64,000 bases of DNA from positions 1 through 64,000 of the forward strand of contig CAZJCK010000004.1 of the NCBI GenBank assembly GCA_964544635.1. The letters are read 5' to 3'. The DNA comes from CAZJCK01 sp964544635 (GTDB lineage Bacteria > Zixibacteria > MSB-5A5 > GN15 > FEB-12). Position numbers and translations under genes: made by a program. Shown piece after piece: positions 25,231 to 33,100 of the stretch; the stretch's first letter is position 1; the number at the start of each line of letters is the position of its first letter. Under the pieces are notes generated by a model. The model had not been told where the DNA came from and searched no databases. It was given only the letters and a program-made list of their open reading frames with translations.

Positions 25231-27201
25231 CTACAACCGTTCCCCGACCCAGGCCTCGAGACCACCCGCAACGACCAGCTCCTGCGCCGGCACACCGACC
25301 GGAGCAATGTTGTACGATTGACCGTCGACCGTCACCTTCGACTTCACAAAATCGACCGCCGCTTCCAAACCGGTGCGAACAGTCAGCTTGTCGCTACCGA
25401 ACTTTTCTTTCAGCATCTTCACCAGGCCGGGCGCCTCTATCACGAGGTAACCGTTGTTGATGGCGTTGCGCTTGTACGTTTGCGAGAACGAACCGCCCAG
25501 CACCAGTTGGATGCCCCGATACTTCAGCGCCGTGGCCGCCTGCTCGCGCGACGATCCGGTACCGAAGTTGAAACCGCCGACGAGGATATTTCCCTCCTCG
25601 ACAATCCTGCCAAATTCCGGGTCGTAATTTTCCATCACGACTCTGGCCTGCTCGTCGGCGGTCATGTCATCCTTATAAGTGTACTTGCCGGGATAGATAC
25701 CGTCGGTGTTGAGGTTATCCTGGTGGCACCAGACCAGCACGCCGGTCAGTTCTTTCGGAAAACCGTCGACAATGCGCACGGTGCGCTCACCGGTATCGTC
25801 GGTTTCATTATCTTTGCATGTTCCTTTAATGGGAAGGTCGTCGATATCATCGGGCAGGTCGATGTAGCCCGACACCGCCGAGGCCGCCACCACCGCCGGT
25901 GACCCCAGATACGCTTCGGCGCTGCGCGATCCCATCCGTCCCTTGAAGTTGCGATTGGTGGCGCTGATCCCCACCTCGCCATCCTCGAGCAAACCTTTGC
26001 CCATACCGATGCACGGTCCGCAGCCGGCTGGGAGTACTTCGGCGCCTGCCTCGACGAGCGCCTGCCAGTCGCCGCGCTTCTCGCTTTCGGCCTGTACTTC
26101 GCTCGAGGCGGCTGCAATGTAGAAGCCGACACCCGGCGCGACCTGCTTCCCCCTGATAACCTGCGCCGCCTCGGCAATATCCTCAAGGCGCGAATTGACA
26201 CAACTGACGAGATACGCCTTCTGGATCTTCTTCTTCTCCTTGCGCATCTTTGCTACCGACGTCATCACCTTCACGTGGTTCGGCCCGCTGACATACGGGC
26301 TGACCGTCGACAAATCAAGCGTCAACTCCTTGTCATACGTCGCATCGCCGTCGGCCGTCGGCAGGTTGCTGCGCAGTGCTTCCAGTCGCCGGCGGTTCAT
26401 CCGCGGGTGACCGCCGGCAGCATCCTCATCCGACGGCACTCCCTGTTTACCGCGTTTCTCTACGTAGGCAACTCTAGCACTCAACCACTCGAGCGTGATA
26501 TCGTCGATCGGGAACAGCCCGACCAGCGCTCCCCACTCGGTGGTCATGTTGGCAATCGTCAGGCGATCGTTGAGTGAGAGATTGGTGACACCATCGCCGA
26601 CAAACTCAACCGCGTGGTTCAGTACTTCGTCGTTGTTAAAGAAACCACACAGCGTGACGATGACATCCTTCCCGGTCACCCCCTTGCGCAGCCTGCCGGT
26701 CAGCGTGCAGCGCGCCACCGGCGGCAGTTGCCACCAGGTGCGGCCGGTCGCCCAGATGGCGGCAGCATCAGTGCGTACGATCGGGGTGCCGAGACAACCG
26801 ATACCACCGTACATGTTGGAGTGGGAATCCGAGGCCACGACCATCGTGCCGGGCCAGGCATACCCTTCCTCGACCATGATCTGGTGACCGATCCCGCGCC
26901 CGGCCGGATAAAAATCGATACCGTGCTGGCTGGCGAAATTTTCGATCTTCTTGTACTTGGCCAGGTTTGCTTCCGACATATCCTGTACATTGTGATCAAG
27001 CGTAAATACTACCTGGCGCTTGTTGTGCACCTTCGTTGCCCCAATCGAATGAAACTTGGGAATGACCGCACCGGTGTTGTCGTGAGTCATCACGTGCTGC
27101 GGTTGTATCGACAAGAAATCGCCCGCCCGCACTACCTGGCCGTCGTCCAGACCGACCGCATACTGCTGGGCAATCTTCTCAACTAAGTTCTGACCTGCCA
27201 T
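25231..27201 (-). CDS. LYS4-type homoaconitase (aconitase superfamily)
   Basis: Iron-sulfur dehydratase of 656 aa. Fe-S ligands are Cys334 (SCVNSR), Cys394 and Cys397 (GCGPCIG). The swivel domain is at the C-terminus ([14 protein letters not shown]). Many blocks match, from memory, fungal mitochondrial LYS4: [51 protein letters not shown] and [12 protein letters not shown]. It differs from AcnA/AcnB and from two-subunit LeuCD. The known LYS4 reaction is homocitrate/cis-homoaconitate to homoisocitrate in lysine synthesis. Homocitrate synthase and homoisocitrate dehydrogenase are not here, so the substrate could be another tricarboxylate. Probable operon with the HD-like gene upstream (25-bp gap). 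Confidence 0.9.
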   Translation of the reverse strand: MAGQNLVEKIAQQYAVGLDDGQVVRAGDFLSIQPQHVMTHDNTGAVIPKFHSIGATKVHNKRQVVFTLDHNVQDMSEANLAKYKKIENFASQHGIDFYPAGRGIGHQIMVEEGYAWPGTMVVASDSHSNMYGGIGCLGTPIVRTDAAAIWATGRTWWQLPPVARCTLTGRLRKGVTGKDVIVTLCGFFNNDEVLNHAVEFVGDGVTNLSLNDRLTIANMTTEWGALVGLFPIDDITLEWLSARVAYVEKRGKQGVPSDEDAAGGHPRMNRRRLEALRSNLPTADGDATYDKELTLDLSTVSPYVSGPNHVKVMTSVAKMRKEKKKIQKAYLVSCVNSRLEDIAEAAQVIRGKQVAPGVGFYIAAASSEVQAESEKRGDWQALVEAGAEVLPAGCGPCIGMGKGLLEDGEVGISATNRNFKGRMGSRSAEAYLGSPAVVAASAVSGYIDLPDDIDDLPIKGTCKDNETDDTGERTVRIVDGFPKELTGVLVWCHQDNLNTDGIYPGKYTYKDDMTADEQARVVMENYDPEFGRIVEEGNILVGGFNFGTGSSREQAATALKYRGIQLVLGGSFSQTYKRNAINNGYLVIEAPGLVKMLKEKFGSDKLTVRTGLEAAVDFVKSKVTVDGQSYNIAPVGVPAQELVVAGGLEAWVGERL

Positions 27202-27226
27202 ACCGTGTATACCTGCCTTGTCTGTC

Positions 27227-27760
27227 CTACTTTACGAGATCGAAGTCGATGAAGTCACAATGATGGAAAATGATCGATTCCGCGAGTAACTTCTCACCAT
27301 GGCCTTCTTTGGAATGCGTCGCGATAACGTGCATGACTTCCGAGGGAACGTCGTGCTTGAACGCCAGCCCGACGCCGGAGAAGGGGTGACGGATATGTTT
27401 GCCGTAGTCCGACTTCTTCGGCTGACCGTCGACAATCTCAAACTCCATCAGCTTACCGACATCGGCCAAAAGCGCCCCGGAGATCAGGTAGTCGCGGTTG
27501 ACCCTGGTCTTTCGATCGCCGTGGACCTCGTCGAGTACTTCGTCGCAGGCGATACACATGCGGCAGACCGCCCGCACATGATCGATAAACGTAATCTTCA
27601 CGTTCTCCGCCAACAGGGTGAAGGGAATGTTGCGCAACAGTTCCTCGGTCCAGCCGCGAAATTTGATGGCGTCGACCCAGCAGGCGATGGTTTTCTCTTT
27701 AAGTTGTTGGTCTTTAATAAGTTCAACTTCCGGCAGCAACCGCACGACAGTGTCCTTCAT
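27227..27760 (-). CDS. HD-domain-like protein with altered HD dyad
   Basis: 177 aa, helical. The pattern of HD phosphohydrolases is visible: HVRAV, then [18 protein letters not shown] and [10 protein letters not shown]. The defining His-Asp dyad, normally HDVGK, reads ADVGK here, so one metal ligand is missing while the other His residues remain. The ATG is preceded by GAGGAG; an upstream ATG five codons earlier lacks this. It heads the six-gene run with the LYS4-type enzyme. Could be a regulatory or binding protein rather than a hydrolase. Confidence 0.78.
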   Translation of the reverse strand: MKDTVVRLLPEVELIKDQQLKEKTIACWVDAIKFRGWTEELLRNIPFTLLAENVKITFIDHVRAVCRMCIACDEVLDEVHGDRKTRVNRDYLISGALLADVGKLMEFEIVDGQPKKSDYGKHIRHPFSGVGLAFKHDVPSEVMHVIATHSKEGHGEKLLAESIIFHHCDFIDFDLVK

Positions 27761-27852
27761 ATACTCCTCACACATCTGAAACTATGTTGTTTATTCCTGT
27801 CGAAAACTACAATGCGGCCGTGTGCCGGTCAATCGGTTTCGGCGCAAACAGA

Positions 27853-27880
27853 CAAAGCCGGCCCCGCTCGGGACCGGCTT
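27853..27880 (-). terminator. Hairpin terminator after the Band-7 gene
   Basis: AAAGCCGG...CCGGCTTT arms with an inner CCCG/CGGG stem. It lies 25 bp beyond the Band-7 stop and upstream of the HD-like gene. T-rich on both sides but not a long run. Confidence 0.6.
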
Positions 27881-27905
27881 TTGATAGAATTCTGCGGTCA
27901 AACTC

Positions 27906-28865
27906 TCAGCTCACGGCCGGCGATTCCTTCTGCTCCGGTCGTTTTGACGTTTCCGGGCCGCCGTTCGATTTGATTCCCTCGATCATCGCCGCCAGCGACG
28001 AGATGATGCCGCTCGCTTCGTACGGCAGGAAGATCTTGTTGGCGGCGTTGTCGGCCAGCTTCGGCAGCATTTCGAGGTACTTCAACGTGATCAGCTTGTC
28101 GTCGGGGTTACCGTCATGGATCGCCCGGAAGACCGCCGCAATCGCCTGCGCCTCACCGTCGGCAACCGCAATCTGGCGATACCGCTCGGCGTCGGCCTTC
28201 TTCTTCACCGCTTCGGCATACCCCTCGGCATCGAGGATTTGCGCCTGCCGGGCGCCCTCGGCGATGGCAATGGCCGACTGCCGACTGGCCTCGGCGTCAA
28301 GAATCGTCGCACGCTTGTCGCGTTCGGCTTTCATCTGGCGGCTCATCGCCTCGGTAATATCGATGGGCGGGTCGATCCGCTGCAGCTCGACCCGGTTGAT
28401 CTTCACGCCCCACTTGTCAGTAGCTTCGTCGAGCACGTCGCGCAACTGGCCGTTGATCTGGTCGCGCGACGATAGCGAGGCGTCGAGGTCCAGCTCGCCC
28501 ACCACGTTACGCAGGTTGGTCTGCGCCAGCTTGGTGGCAGCCAGGATATAGTTGGAAATCTCGTAGTAGGCACGGATCGGGTCGGTCACCTGGGCAAACA
28601 CCACGGCGTCGACCTCAACCCCGACGTTGTCCTTGGTAATGACCAGCTGAGGCGGTACGTCGAGCACCACCTCGCGCATGTCCATTTTGACCATCGTATC
28701 AAAGAACGGGACGATGACATTCAGGCCCGGATCGAGTATGCGGTTGAACTTGCCGAGACGTTCGACCAGGCCGCGTTCGTACGGACGTACCAGCTTGAAC
28801 GACATCGGCGTGAATGCCGCGGTCAGCGCGATCAGCGCTATTAGAACTATGTAGACTGTATCCAT
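27906..28865 (-). CDS. SPFH/Band-7 (stomatin-like) membrane protein
   Basis: One N-terminal TM helix (about 4-24), then the SPFH/Band-7 domain (RPYERGLVERLGKFNRILDPGLN... to about 200), with a coiled-coil rich in Ala/Glu/Arg at 185-260. This is the paraslipin/QmcA architecture, 319 aa. Such proteins form large cage-like oligomers that organise membrane microdomains and protease complexes. It is followed on the genome by its usual partner type, NfeD, encoded 7 bp upstream on the same strand. Confidence 0.93.
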   Translation of the reverse strand: MDTVYIVLIALIALTAAFTPMSFKLVRPYERGLVERLGKFNRILDPGLNVIVPFFDTMVKMDMREVVLDVPPQLVITKDNVGVEVDAVVFAQVTDPIRAYYEISNYILAATKLAQTNLRNVVGELDLDASLSSRDQINGQLRDVLDEATDKWGVKINRVELQRIDPPIDITEAMSRQMKAERDKRATILDAEASRQSAIAIAEGARQAQILDAEGYAEAVKKKADAERYRQIAVADGEAQAIAAVFRAIHDGNPDDKLITLKYLEMLPKLADNAANKIFLPYEASGIISSLAAMIEGIKSNGGPETSKRPEQKESPAVS

Positions 28866-28872
28866 GGTATCC

Positions 28873-29307
28873 TCACTCGCTGGTTCGCTTTGTTACCCGC
28901 ACCCTGGTGCCGGTAACTTCCAATATGGTTACTCTCTCGTTCATGGCGATATCTTCGTCAGCGATGGCGTTCCAGACCTCACTGCTCACCCGCACCTGGC
29001 CGTGGTCGGTGGTCGTAATCGGCTTGACCACGATTCCGACACTGCCGATCAGACGGTCGATATTGGTCGGCTTGCCGCCTTTCGGGCTCATGCGATCGGC
29101 GAACCGACGGGTGACCGGTATGAGGGCGATCGTCGCCAGCGCGAACGAAGCGAGTTGCCAGTAATACGCCTCCGGCCAGAACCAGGCAACCACGCCGCCG
29201 GCCACTGCGCCAACCGAGAAGCAGATGAAAAAGAACGCCGGGGTGGCCAGTTCCAGTATCAAAAACAGCACCACCGCCGCCAGCCAGAGCCAGACTATTC
29301 CAGGCAC
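28873..29307 (-). CDS. NfeD-family membrane protein
   Basis: Two to three TM helices in the first 85 residues (IVWLWLAAVVLFLIL..., FFFICFSVGAVAGGVVAWF), then a C-terminal OB-fold domain (IGSVGIVVKPI, GQVRVSSEVWNAIADE, VTILEVTGTRVRV). This is the short NfeD1b type without the serine protease domain. NfeD and Band-7 pairs are widespread and thought to act together. The start is uncertain: I use a GTG with GAGG about nine bases upstream; a GTG 13 codons earlier is the alternative. Confidence 0.87.
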   Translation of the reverse strand: MPGIVWLWLAAVVLFLILELATPAFFFICFSVGAVAGGVVAWFWPEAYYWQLASFALATIALIPVTRRFADRMSPKGGKPTNIDRLIGSVGIVVKPITTTDHGQVRVSSEVWNAIADEDIAMNERVTILEVTGTRVRVTKRTSE

Positions 29308-29458
29308 ACCTACGCCCTCATCGTTTCGGTTTTCAGGTCGTTGCACCGATCGGCAGGGAATTCTATATTGGATACCGCCGAGCGGCCGGATTATTCGATG
29401 TTCCCTTCAGGGTGCGCCGAAAAGCGCCGCCAAGTCAACTTTTAACAGGAGACGCCGC

Positions 29459-30247
29459 ATGACCGATACCAACCGCGATCGCACCCCCTACCAGCGCTTT
29501 GCCACCGTCTACGACCAGATGGGGGCCGACCGCTTCTCGATCGATATGGTCGAATACTGTTCGCGGATCTTCAAGACATTCAACATTCGGCCGTGCGACG
29601 CCCTCGATATGTGCTGCGGCACCGGCTCGGCCATCGAACGGCTGCTCGAGTGCGGTTTCAGTATGTCGGGGCTGGACGGTTCCGCCGAGATGCTGGCGAT
29701 GGCGGCCAAAAAACTGCAGAAAAAAAAGGTGCACCTCTACCACAAGCAGTTGCCGAAATTCCGGCTGCTCGATTCCGATGATTCAGGAATTACCCGCTCG
29801 TTCGGCCTGATTACCTGCTTTTACGACTCGCTCAATTACCTGCGTAACCTGACCGAACTAAAAACGGCGTTCAAGTCGGTCCATCAGCACCTCGAACCGG
29901 GCGGCTGGTTCATCTTCGATATGAATACACCGGTGGCGCTCGAGACGATCTGGGATGGTCAGGTGTGGGGCGGCACGACCGACGATCTGGCGTGGGTATG
30001 GAAGAACGAGTATTTCGCGAAGGCCAAATCGGCGATCTGTCATACGACATTCTTCGTGCGCGAGGGTGAGGTGTGGCGGCGCTTCGATGAAGATCATTTC
30101 GAGAAAGCGTACGACAACCGTACGTTGCGCCAGGCGGTGAAAGACTGCGGCTTCCGGGTGAAGGGGTTCTTTGATTGTTTCACCTTTGACCGCGCCACGA
30201 AGAACTCCGATCGAGTGTGTGTGGTAGCGCGCAAACCGTCGCGGTGA
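29459..30247 (+). CDS. SAM-dependent methyltransferase
   Basis: Class I methyltransferase, 262 aa. The SAM-binding motif I is ALDMCCGTGSAIERLL, with the acidic residue at GLDGSAEML and motif near LITCFYDSLNYL. The second half is a beta-rich substrate domain (VWKNEYFAKAKSAICHTTFFVR). The ATG follows AGGAGA. It is divergent from the NfeD/Band-7 pair and single. Substrate unknown. Confidence 0.88.
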   Translation: MTDTNRDRTPYQRFATVYDQMGADRFSIDMVEYCSRIFKTFNIRPCDALDMCCGTGSAIERLLECGFSMSGLDGSAEMLAMAAKKLQKKKVHLYHKQLPKFRLLDSDDSGITRSFGLITCFYDSLNYLRNLTELKTAFKSVHQHLEPGGWFIFDMNTPVALETIWDGQVWGGTTDDLAWVWKNEYFAKAKSAICHTTFFVREGEVWRRFDEDHFEKAYDNRTLRQAVKDCGFRVKGFFDCFTFDRATKNSDRVCVVARKPSR

Positions 30248-30295
30248 CAAGCCGCAGGGCAGGGCCGGAGTCTTCGACCGACCTGCCGTGTCACC
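30243..30295. repeat. Long imperfect hairpin spanning the methyltransferase stop
   Basis: Outer arms GGTGACA/TGTCACC and inner arms GGCAGG/CCTGCC. The stop codon is inside the left arm. No T-run follows, so it may be an mRNA 3'-end structure rather than a true intrinsic terminator. Confidence 0.4.
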
Positions 30296-30311
30296 AGATC
30301 ATCATCCACAC

Positions 30312-30343
30312 AAAAAAACCCGGAAGTCCTGCGGACATTCCGG
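30312..30343 (-). terminator. Intrinsic terminator of the OsmC-FmdB operon
   Basis: On the minus strand CCCGGAAT-GTCC...GGAC-TTCCGGG is followed by seven Ts. It lies 46 bp after the FmdB-like stop. Confidence 0.85.
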
Positions 30344-30388
30344 GCTACAAAGATTGTCATCCGCGCACGGCGGAGTGAGTCATATGCC

Positions 30389-30598
30389 TCAACCAAACCC
30401 TGAGCCGCAGCCGCCACCTCCGCACGACGGCGCGCTGCCGCTGCTTTGCGACGATGATGACGAGGCAGCGAAGGTCGACAGCAACTTCTCCACTTCGTCC
30501 GACTTACACCTCGGACAGGCGACGACTGCAATTGACGACGACACCAGCTCTTCGAACCTGGCGCCGCAAGTGCTGCATTTGTATTCAAAGATCGGCAT
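30389..30598 (-). CDS. FmdB-family zinc-ribbon protein
   Basis: 69 aa. It starts MPIFEYKCSTCGARFEEL, with a second pair CPRC near residue 33, making a four-cysteine zinc ribbon as in FmdB/CxxC_CxxC_SSSS regulators. A serine run follows, then a Gly/Cys-rich tail with CGGGGCG. The family is suggested to regulate amidase or redox genes, but function is unproven. I start at the MPIFEY methionine, as in all family members I recall. Last gene of the OsmC operon. Confidence 0.88.
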   Translation of the reverse strand: MPIFEYKCSTCGARFEELVSSSIAVVACPRCKSDEVEKLLSTFAASSSSSQSSGSAPSCGGGGCGSGFG

Positions 30599-30602
30599 AG
30601 GT

Positions 30603-30794
30603 CTATCCGTTCTCGCTTTTTCGCTTTTCATCGAGCGCCATCACGCCGCCGAACATGGCGCCGAAGCCGCCGGCCAGCCACTGGTTGCACATGATAGAGC
30701 AACTGCTCCCAAAGTGACTCGTCACCAGCGAGATGCCGACGCCGATGACAGCGCCGGCGACGGCAAACAGTCCAAACCTGGTCAGCTTGTTCAT
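30603..30794 (-). CDS. Small membrane protein, DUF6132-like
   Basis: 63 aa with two hydrophobic segments (6-26 and 40-55) around a Cys-containing loop (SSCSIMCNQWLAGGFGAMFGG pattern). This resembles small proteins where a C-x-x-x-C-P/N motif precedes GAxxG, often found next to rhodanese or redox genes. Overlaps the DUF302 gene by 4 bp and sits 4 bp from the FmdB gene, so clearly co-translated. Confidence 0.72.
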   Translation of the reverse strand: MNKLTRFGLFAVAGAVIGVGISLVTSHFGSSCSIMCNQWLAGGFGAMFGGVMALDEKRKSENG

Positions 30795-31204
30795 TGTTTC
30801 TCCACCGCTTCGTGCATTATCGCTTTGAGCGTTTGTTCGACATTCTCGGCCAGATCCTCCAGCTCTTTTCCAGGCATGAGCTGGGCGATCATCGATGGCC
30901 GCCCCAGCGACACAACTGTCTTGCCGGCCTGCTCATACACCGAGTACCGACACGGCATGAACAGGGCCACGCCGGTGTCCTTTGCCAGGGCCTGGTGGGC
31001 GAAGCCGGCATTGCAGACCTCGATGATTTTCAAAGGCCCGCGCTCAAACCCCTTTTCGGCCAGCGTTTCCCGGACATCGTGGACCGCCAGCACGCGAAAG
31101 GAGTGGTTCGGGGGAATCGTTTCGAGTGCCTCGGTAACCTTGTCAAATGGTTTGTCGGTTTCGATCGTGTACGCTATATCTATACTGTTCATGGTGTTAG
31201 TCAT
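30791..31204 (-). CDS. DUF302 domain protein
   Basis: 137 aa. DUF302 pattern: an N-terminal TIETDKPFDKVTEAL, a middle FRVLAVHDVRETL and a C-terminal half with IIEVCNAGFAHQAL and LFMPCRYSVYEQ. The two conserved cysteines are spaced as in the family. Members occur with sulfur-oxidation and redox genes; the biochemical role is unknown. The ATG chosen has AGGA nine bases upstream; an earlier in-frame ATG would put the ribosome site too close. Confidence 0.88.
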   Translation of the reverse strand: MTNTMNSIDIAYTIETDKPFDKVTEALETIPPNHSFRVLAVHDVRETLAEKGFERGPLKIIEVCNAGFAHQALAKDTGVALFMPCRYSVYEQAGKTVVSLGRPSMIAQLMPGKELEDLAENVEQTLKAIMHEAVEKQ

Positions 31205-31261
31205 TGTATTCGGTCCTTTCATTCCTCTTTGTTAGATATACGAAACGGCCTAATGATTCAG

Positions 31262-31681
31262 CTAATCCTTCAGGATTTCATAGCTGGTAACGACCTTGCA
31301 CTCCATCGCCGCCGTCAGGCTGACCGCGCAGTACTTCTCCTGCGACAACGTAATGGCCTGCTCGAGCTTCTTGTGGTCGAGGTCCTCCCCCCTGAAGATG
31401 TACTTTATCTCTATGACTTCAAACGGCTTAGGGTATTCGTCCGGCTGCCGCCCGGTAACCTCCAGCTCGAAATGAGTCACTTTCTGGCGCATCTTCTCGA
31501 GCATTTTCAAAACGTCCATCCCGGTACAACCGGCCACGCCGAACAGCAGCAATTCAGTCGGTTTAGCGCCTTCTTCGTTGCCGCCCACTTTTTTGGCGCC
31601 ATCGGTAACGACTTTATTACCAAAAACCCCGGTTCCCTCGAACTTTAATCCACCCTGCCAGGTCGTCTTAATTGTAAGCAT
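31262..31681 (-). CDS. OsmC/Ohr-family protein
   Basis: 139 aa, cytoplasmic. The two redox cysteines of OsmC-type peroxidases are visible: AGCTGMDVLKML (Cys about 52) and EKYCAVSLTAAM (Cys about 117). Family members reduce organic hydroperoxides or handle thiols. It heads a minus-strand operon with DUF302, the small membrane protein and FmdB, and is divergent from a Crp/Fnr regulator 178 bp away, which probably controls it. Confidence 0.92.
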   Translation of the reverse strand: MLTIKTTWQGGLKFEGTGVFGNKVVTDGAKKVGGNEEGAKPTELLLFGVAGCTGMDVLKMLEKMRQKVTHFELEVTGRQPDEYPKPFEVIEIKYIFRGEDLDHKKLEQAITLSQEKYCAVSLTAAMECKVVTSYEILKD

Positions 31682-31814
31682 GTGTATTTTTCTCCCAGTT
31701 CATTTGCTCTATATTATGGAAGGTCAAGTCGTACCGCAATACTTGTACGTCGTCAACAGAGATCTGCACCCGCGGCGGCTCCTCGACCGCAACTCATACT
31801 GACAGCATATCGAT

Positions 31815-31830
31815 GTAACATGGAAGTTAC
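31815..31830. promoter_or_regulatory. Inverted repeat GTAAC-N6-GTTAC upstream of the Crp/Fnr gene
   Basis: GTAACATGGAAGTTAC has perfect 5-bp arms with a 6-bp spacer, the geometry of CRP-type sites. It lies 29 bp before the regulator start and about 135 bp before OsmC, so it could mediate autoregulation. Confidence 0.4.
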
Positions 31831-31859
31831 CGATAAAGTGTCGGAGTTTGGGGGATAAT

Positions 31860-32579
31860 ATGGCAGGCGAATTTGCGAACTCATGCCCGGCATGTAGTAC
31901 CATCAGTCAACACCGGCAGTCGATTGAAGCCGATTTTTTCAATCTGTCCGGACATTACCAGCAGCAACGTACACTGAGTGAGGGCCAGTTCGTCTTCCGT
32001 GAGGGCCAGACCAGCGATACCGTCTACTGCGTCCACACCGGCCAGATCAAATTGTCGCGTTCTGCGCCCGGCGTGCAGCAGGTGCTGCGGCTGGTGACCC
32101 CCGGTTACCTGTTCGGTCATCGGGCGGCAGTGGTCGGGGAGGCCTATCAGTTGACCGCCCAGGCCTCGGAGCCAACCACTGTCTGCGCCACCGGCGCCGA
32201 ACTCTTCCGCCATCTGCTCCGTATGGACAGTGCATTCGCCGCCCGGGTACTCGAGCAACTGGCCGGCACCCTGAGCGAAGCGGAGGATCGCATTGTTTCG
32301 CTGGCCCATGATTCGGTACGGCGGCGCTGCGCCAAGATGCTCCTGTATCTGCGCCGCGGCCCCGAGGTTTCGGCAATCTCGGCCAACGAGGTTCGTCCCG
32401 GCCTGCGACGCATTGAAATGGCTCAGATGATCGGGACCACGCCTGAAACGCTGTCGCGCACCCTGCACACCCTGGCCAGGCAGGACCTGATTGAAATCAG
32501 TCGTACCGATATTCGTATCCTCAATCCAGAAGCACTCGAGCAGATCGCCGGTTCGCCCGAAGAGGCAACTGTTTCGTAG
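31860..32579 (+). CDS. Crp/Fnr-family transcriptional regulator
   Basis: 239 aa. A cyclic-nucleotide-binding-type beta-roll spans about 35-130 (EGQFVFREGQTSDTVYCVHTGQIKL), then the dimerisation helix and a winged HTH (RIEMAQMIGTTPETLSRTLHTL). The N-terminus carries SCPACST, two Cys as C-x2-C. The four-Cys iron-sulfur set of Fnr is not obvious, so oxygen sensing through a cluster is uncertain. ATG follows GGGGGAT. It is divergent from the OsmC-DUF302-FmdB operon. Confidence 0.92.
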   Translation: MAGEFANSCPACSTISQHRQSIEADFFNLSGHYQQQRTLSEGQFVFREGQTSDTVYCVHTGQIKLSRSAPGVQQVLRLVTPGYLFGHRAAVVGEAYQLTAQASEPTTVCATGAELFRHLLRMDSAFAARVLEQLAGTLSEAEDRIVSLAHDSVRRRCAKMLLYLRRGPEVSAISANEVRPGLRRIEMAQMIGTTPETLSRTLHTLARQDLIEISRTDIRILNPEALEQIAGSPEEATVS

Positions 32580-32709
32580 GTGCCGACGGCAAAAGGTGGC
32601 GCTGTAATTCGCATTTCGATCTTGTTACTCAGCGGAAACGATCACCTTTGCGCACGGTTATGGATAGTGAACCGAAAACTCCGCCGCAAAGGAGGCATCG
32701 CTGCGCTCT

Positions 32710-33060
32710 GTGTATCTTCTGCTGGCGATTGTCGGCCTGCTGTTGCCGTACAGCCAGTTCATACCATTTCTGACCGCCCACGGTTTCGACGTCGGCCTGT
32801 TCTTTGACCAACTCTTCACCAACCGTATCAGCACGTTCTTTGCCTACGACCTGTTCATCTCGGCCGTCGTCGTCATAGTGTATGCCGTGTCGGAGAGCGC
32901 CCGCCTGAAAGTGAAACATGTCTGGTTGCCGATTGTCGGCACCGTTGTCGTCGGAGTATCGTTCGGCCTGCCGCTGTTCCTGTACCTGCGCGAGTTGAAC
33001 CTGACGGTGCAGCAGGCATCCGACGCTGCCCCCAAAGACAACGGCGGCCGACAGGAATAG
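32710..33060 (+). CDS. DUF2834 membrane protein
   Basis: About 116 aa, three TM helices (5-25, 42-64, 72-95). The pattern YLLLAIVGLLLPYSQFIPF...RISTFFAYDLFISAVVVIVY is that of DUF2834. The start is unclear: AAAGGAGG ends 13 bases before the GTG used here, but only 4 bases before an in-frame CTG at 32701. Family members usually have a few extra residues before YLLLA, which would favour the CTG. Follows the Crp/Fnr gene by 130 bp. Function unknown. Confidence 0.8.
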   Translation: MYLLLAIVGLLLPYSQFIPFLTAHGFDVGLFFDQLFTNRISTFFAYDLFISAVVVIVYAVSESARLKVKHVWLPIVGTVVVGVSFGLPLFLYLRELNLTVQQASDAAPKDNGGRQE

Positions 33061-33100
33061 CTCCGGCCGGCCGCGTTCAGGCTATCGTCGATCTACCTGA

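Noticed and set aside
24454..25902. 482-aa plus-strand open frame
   Set aside because: Runs antisense across two real genes (phosphorylase and homoaconitase), no recognisable fold.
23029..27201. Methylcitrate cycle operon
   Set aside because: No methylcitrate synthase or lyase gene is present and the aconitase is of LYS4 type, so the MmgE/PrpD gene alone does not support it.
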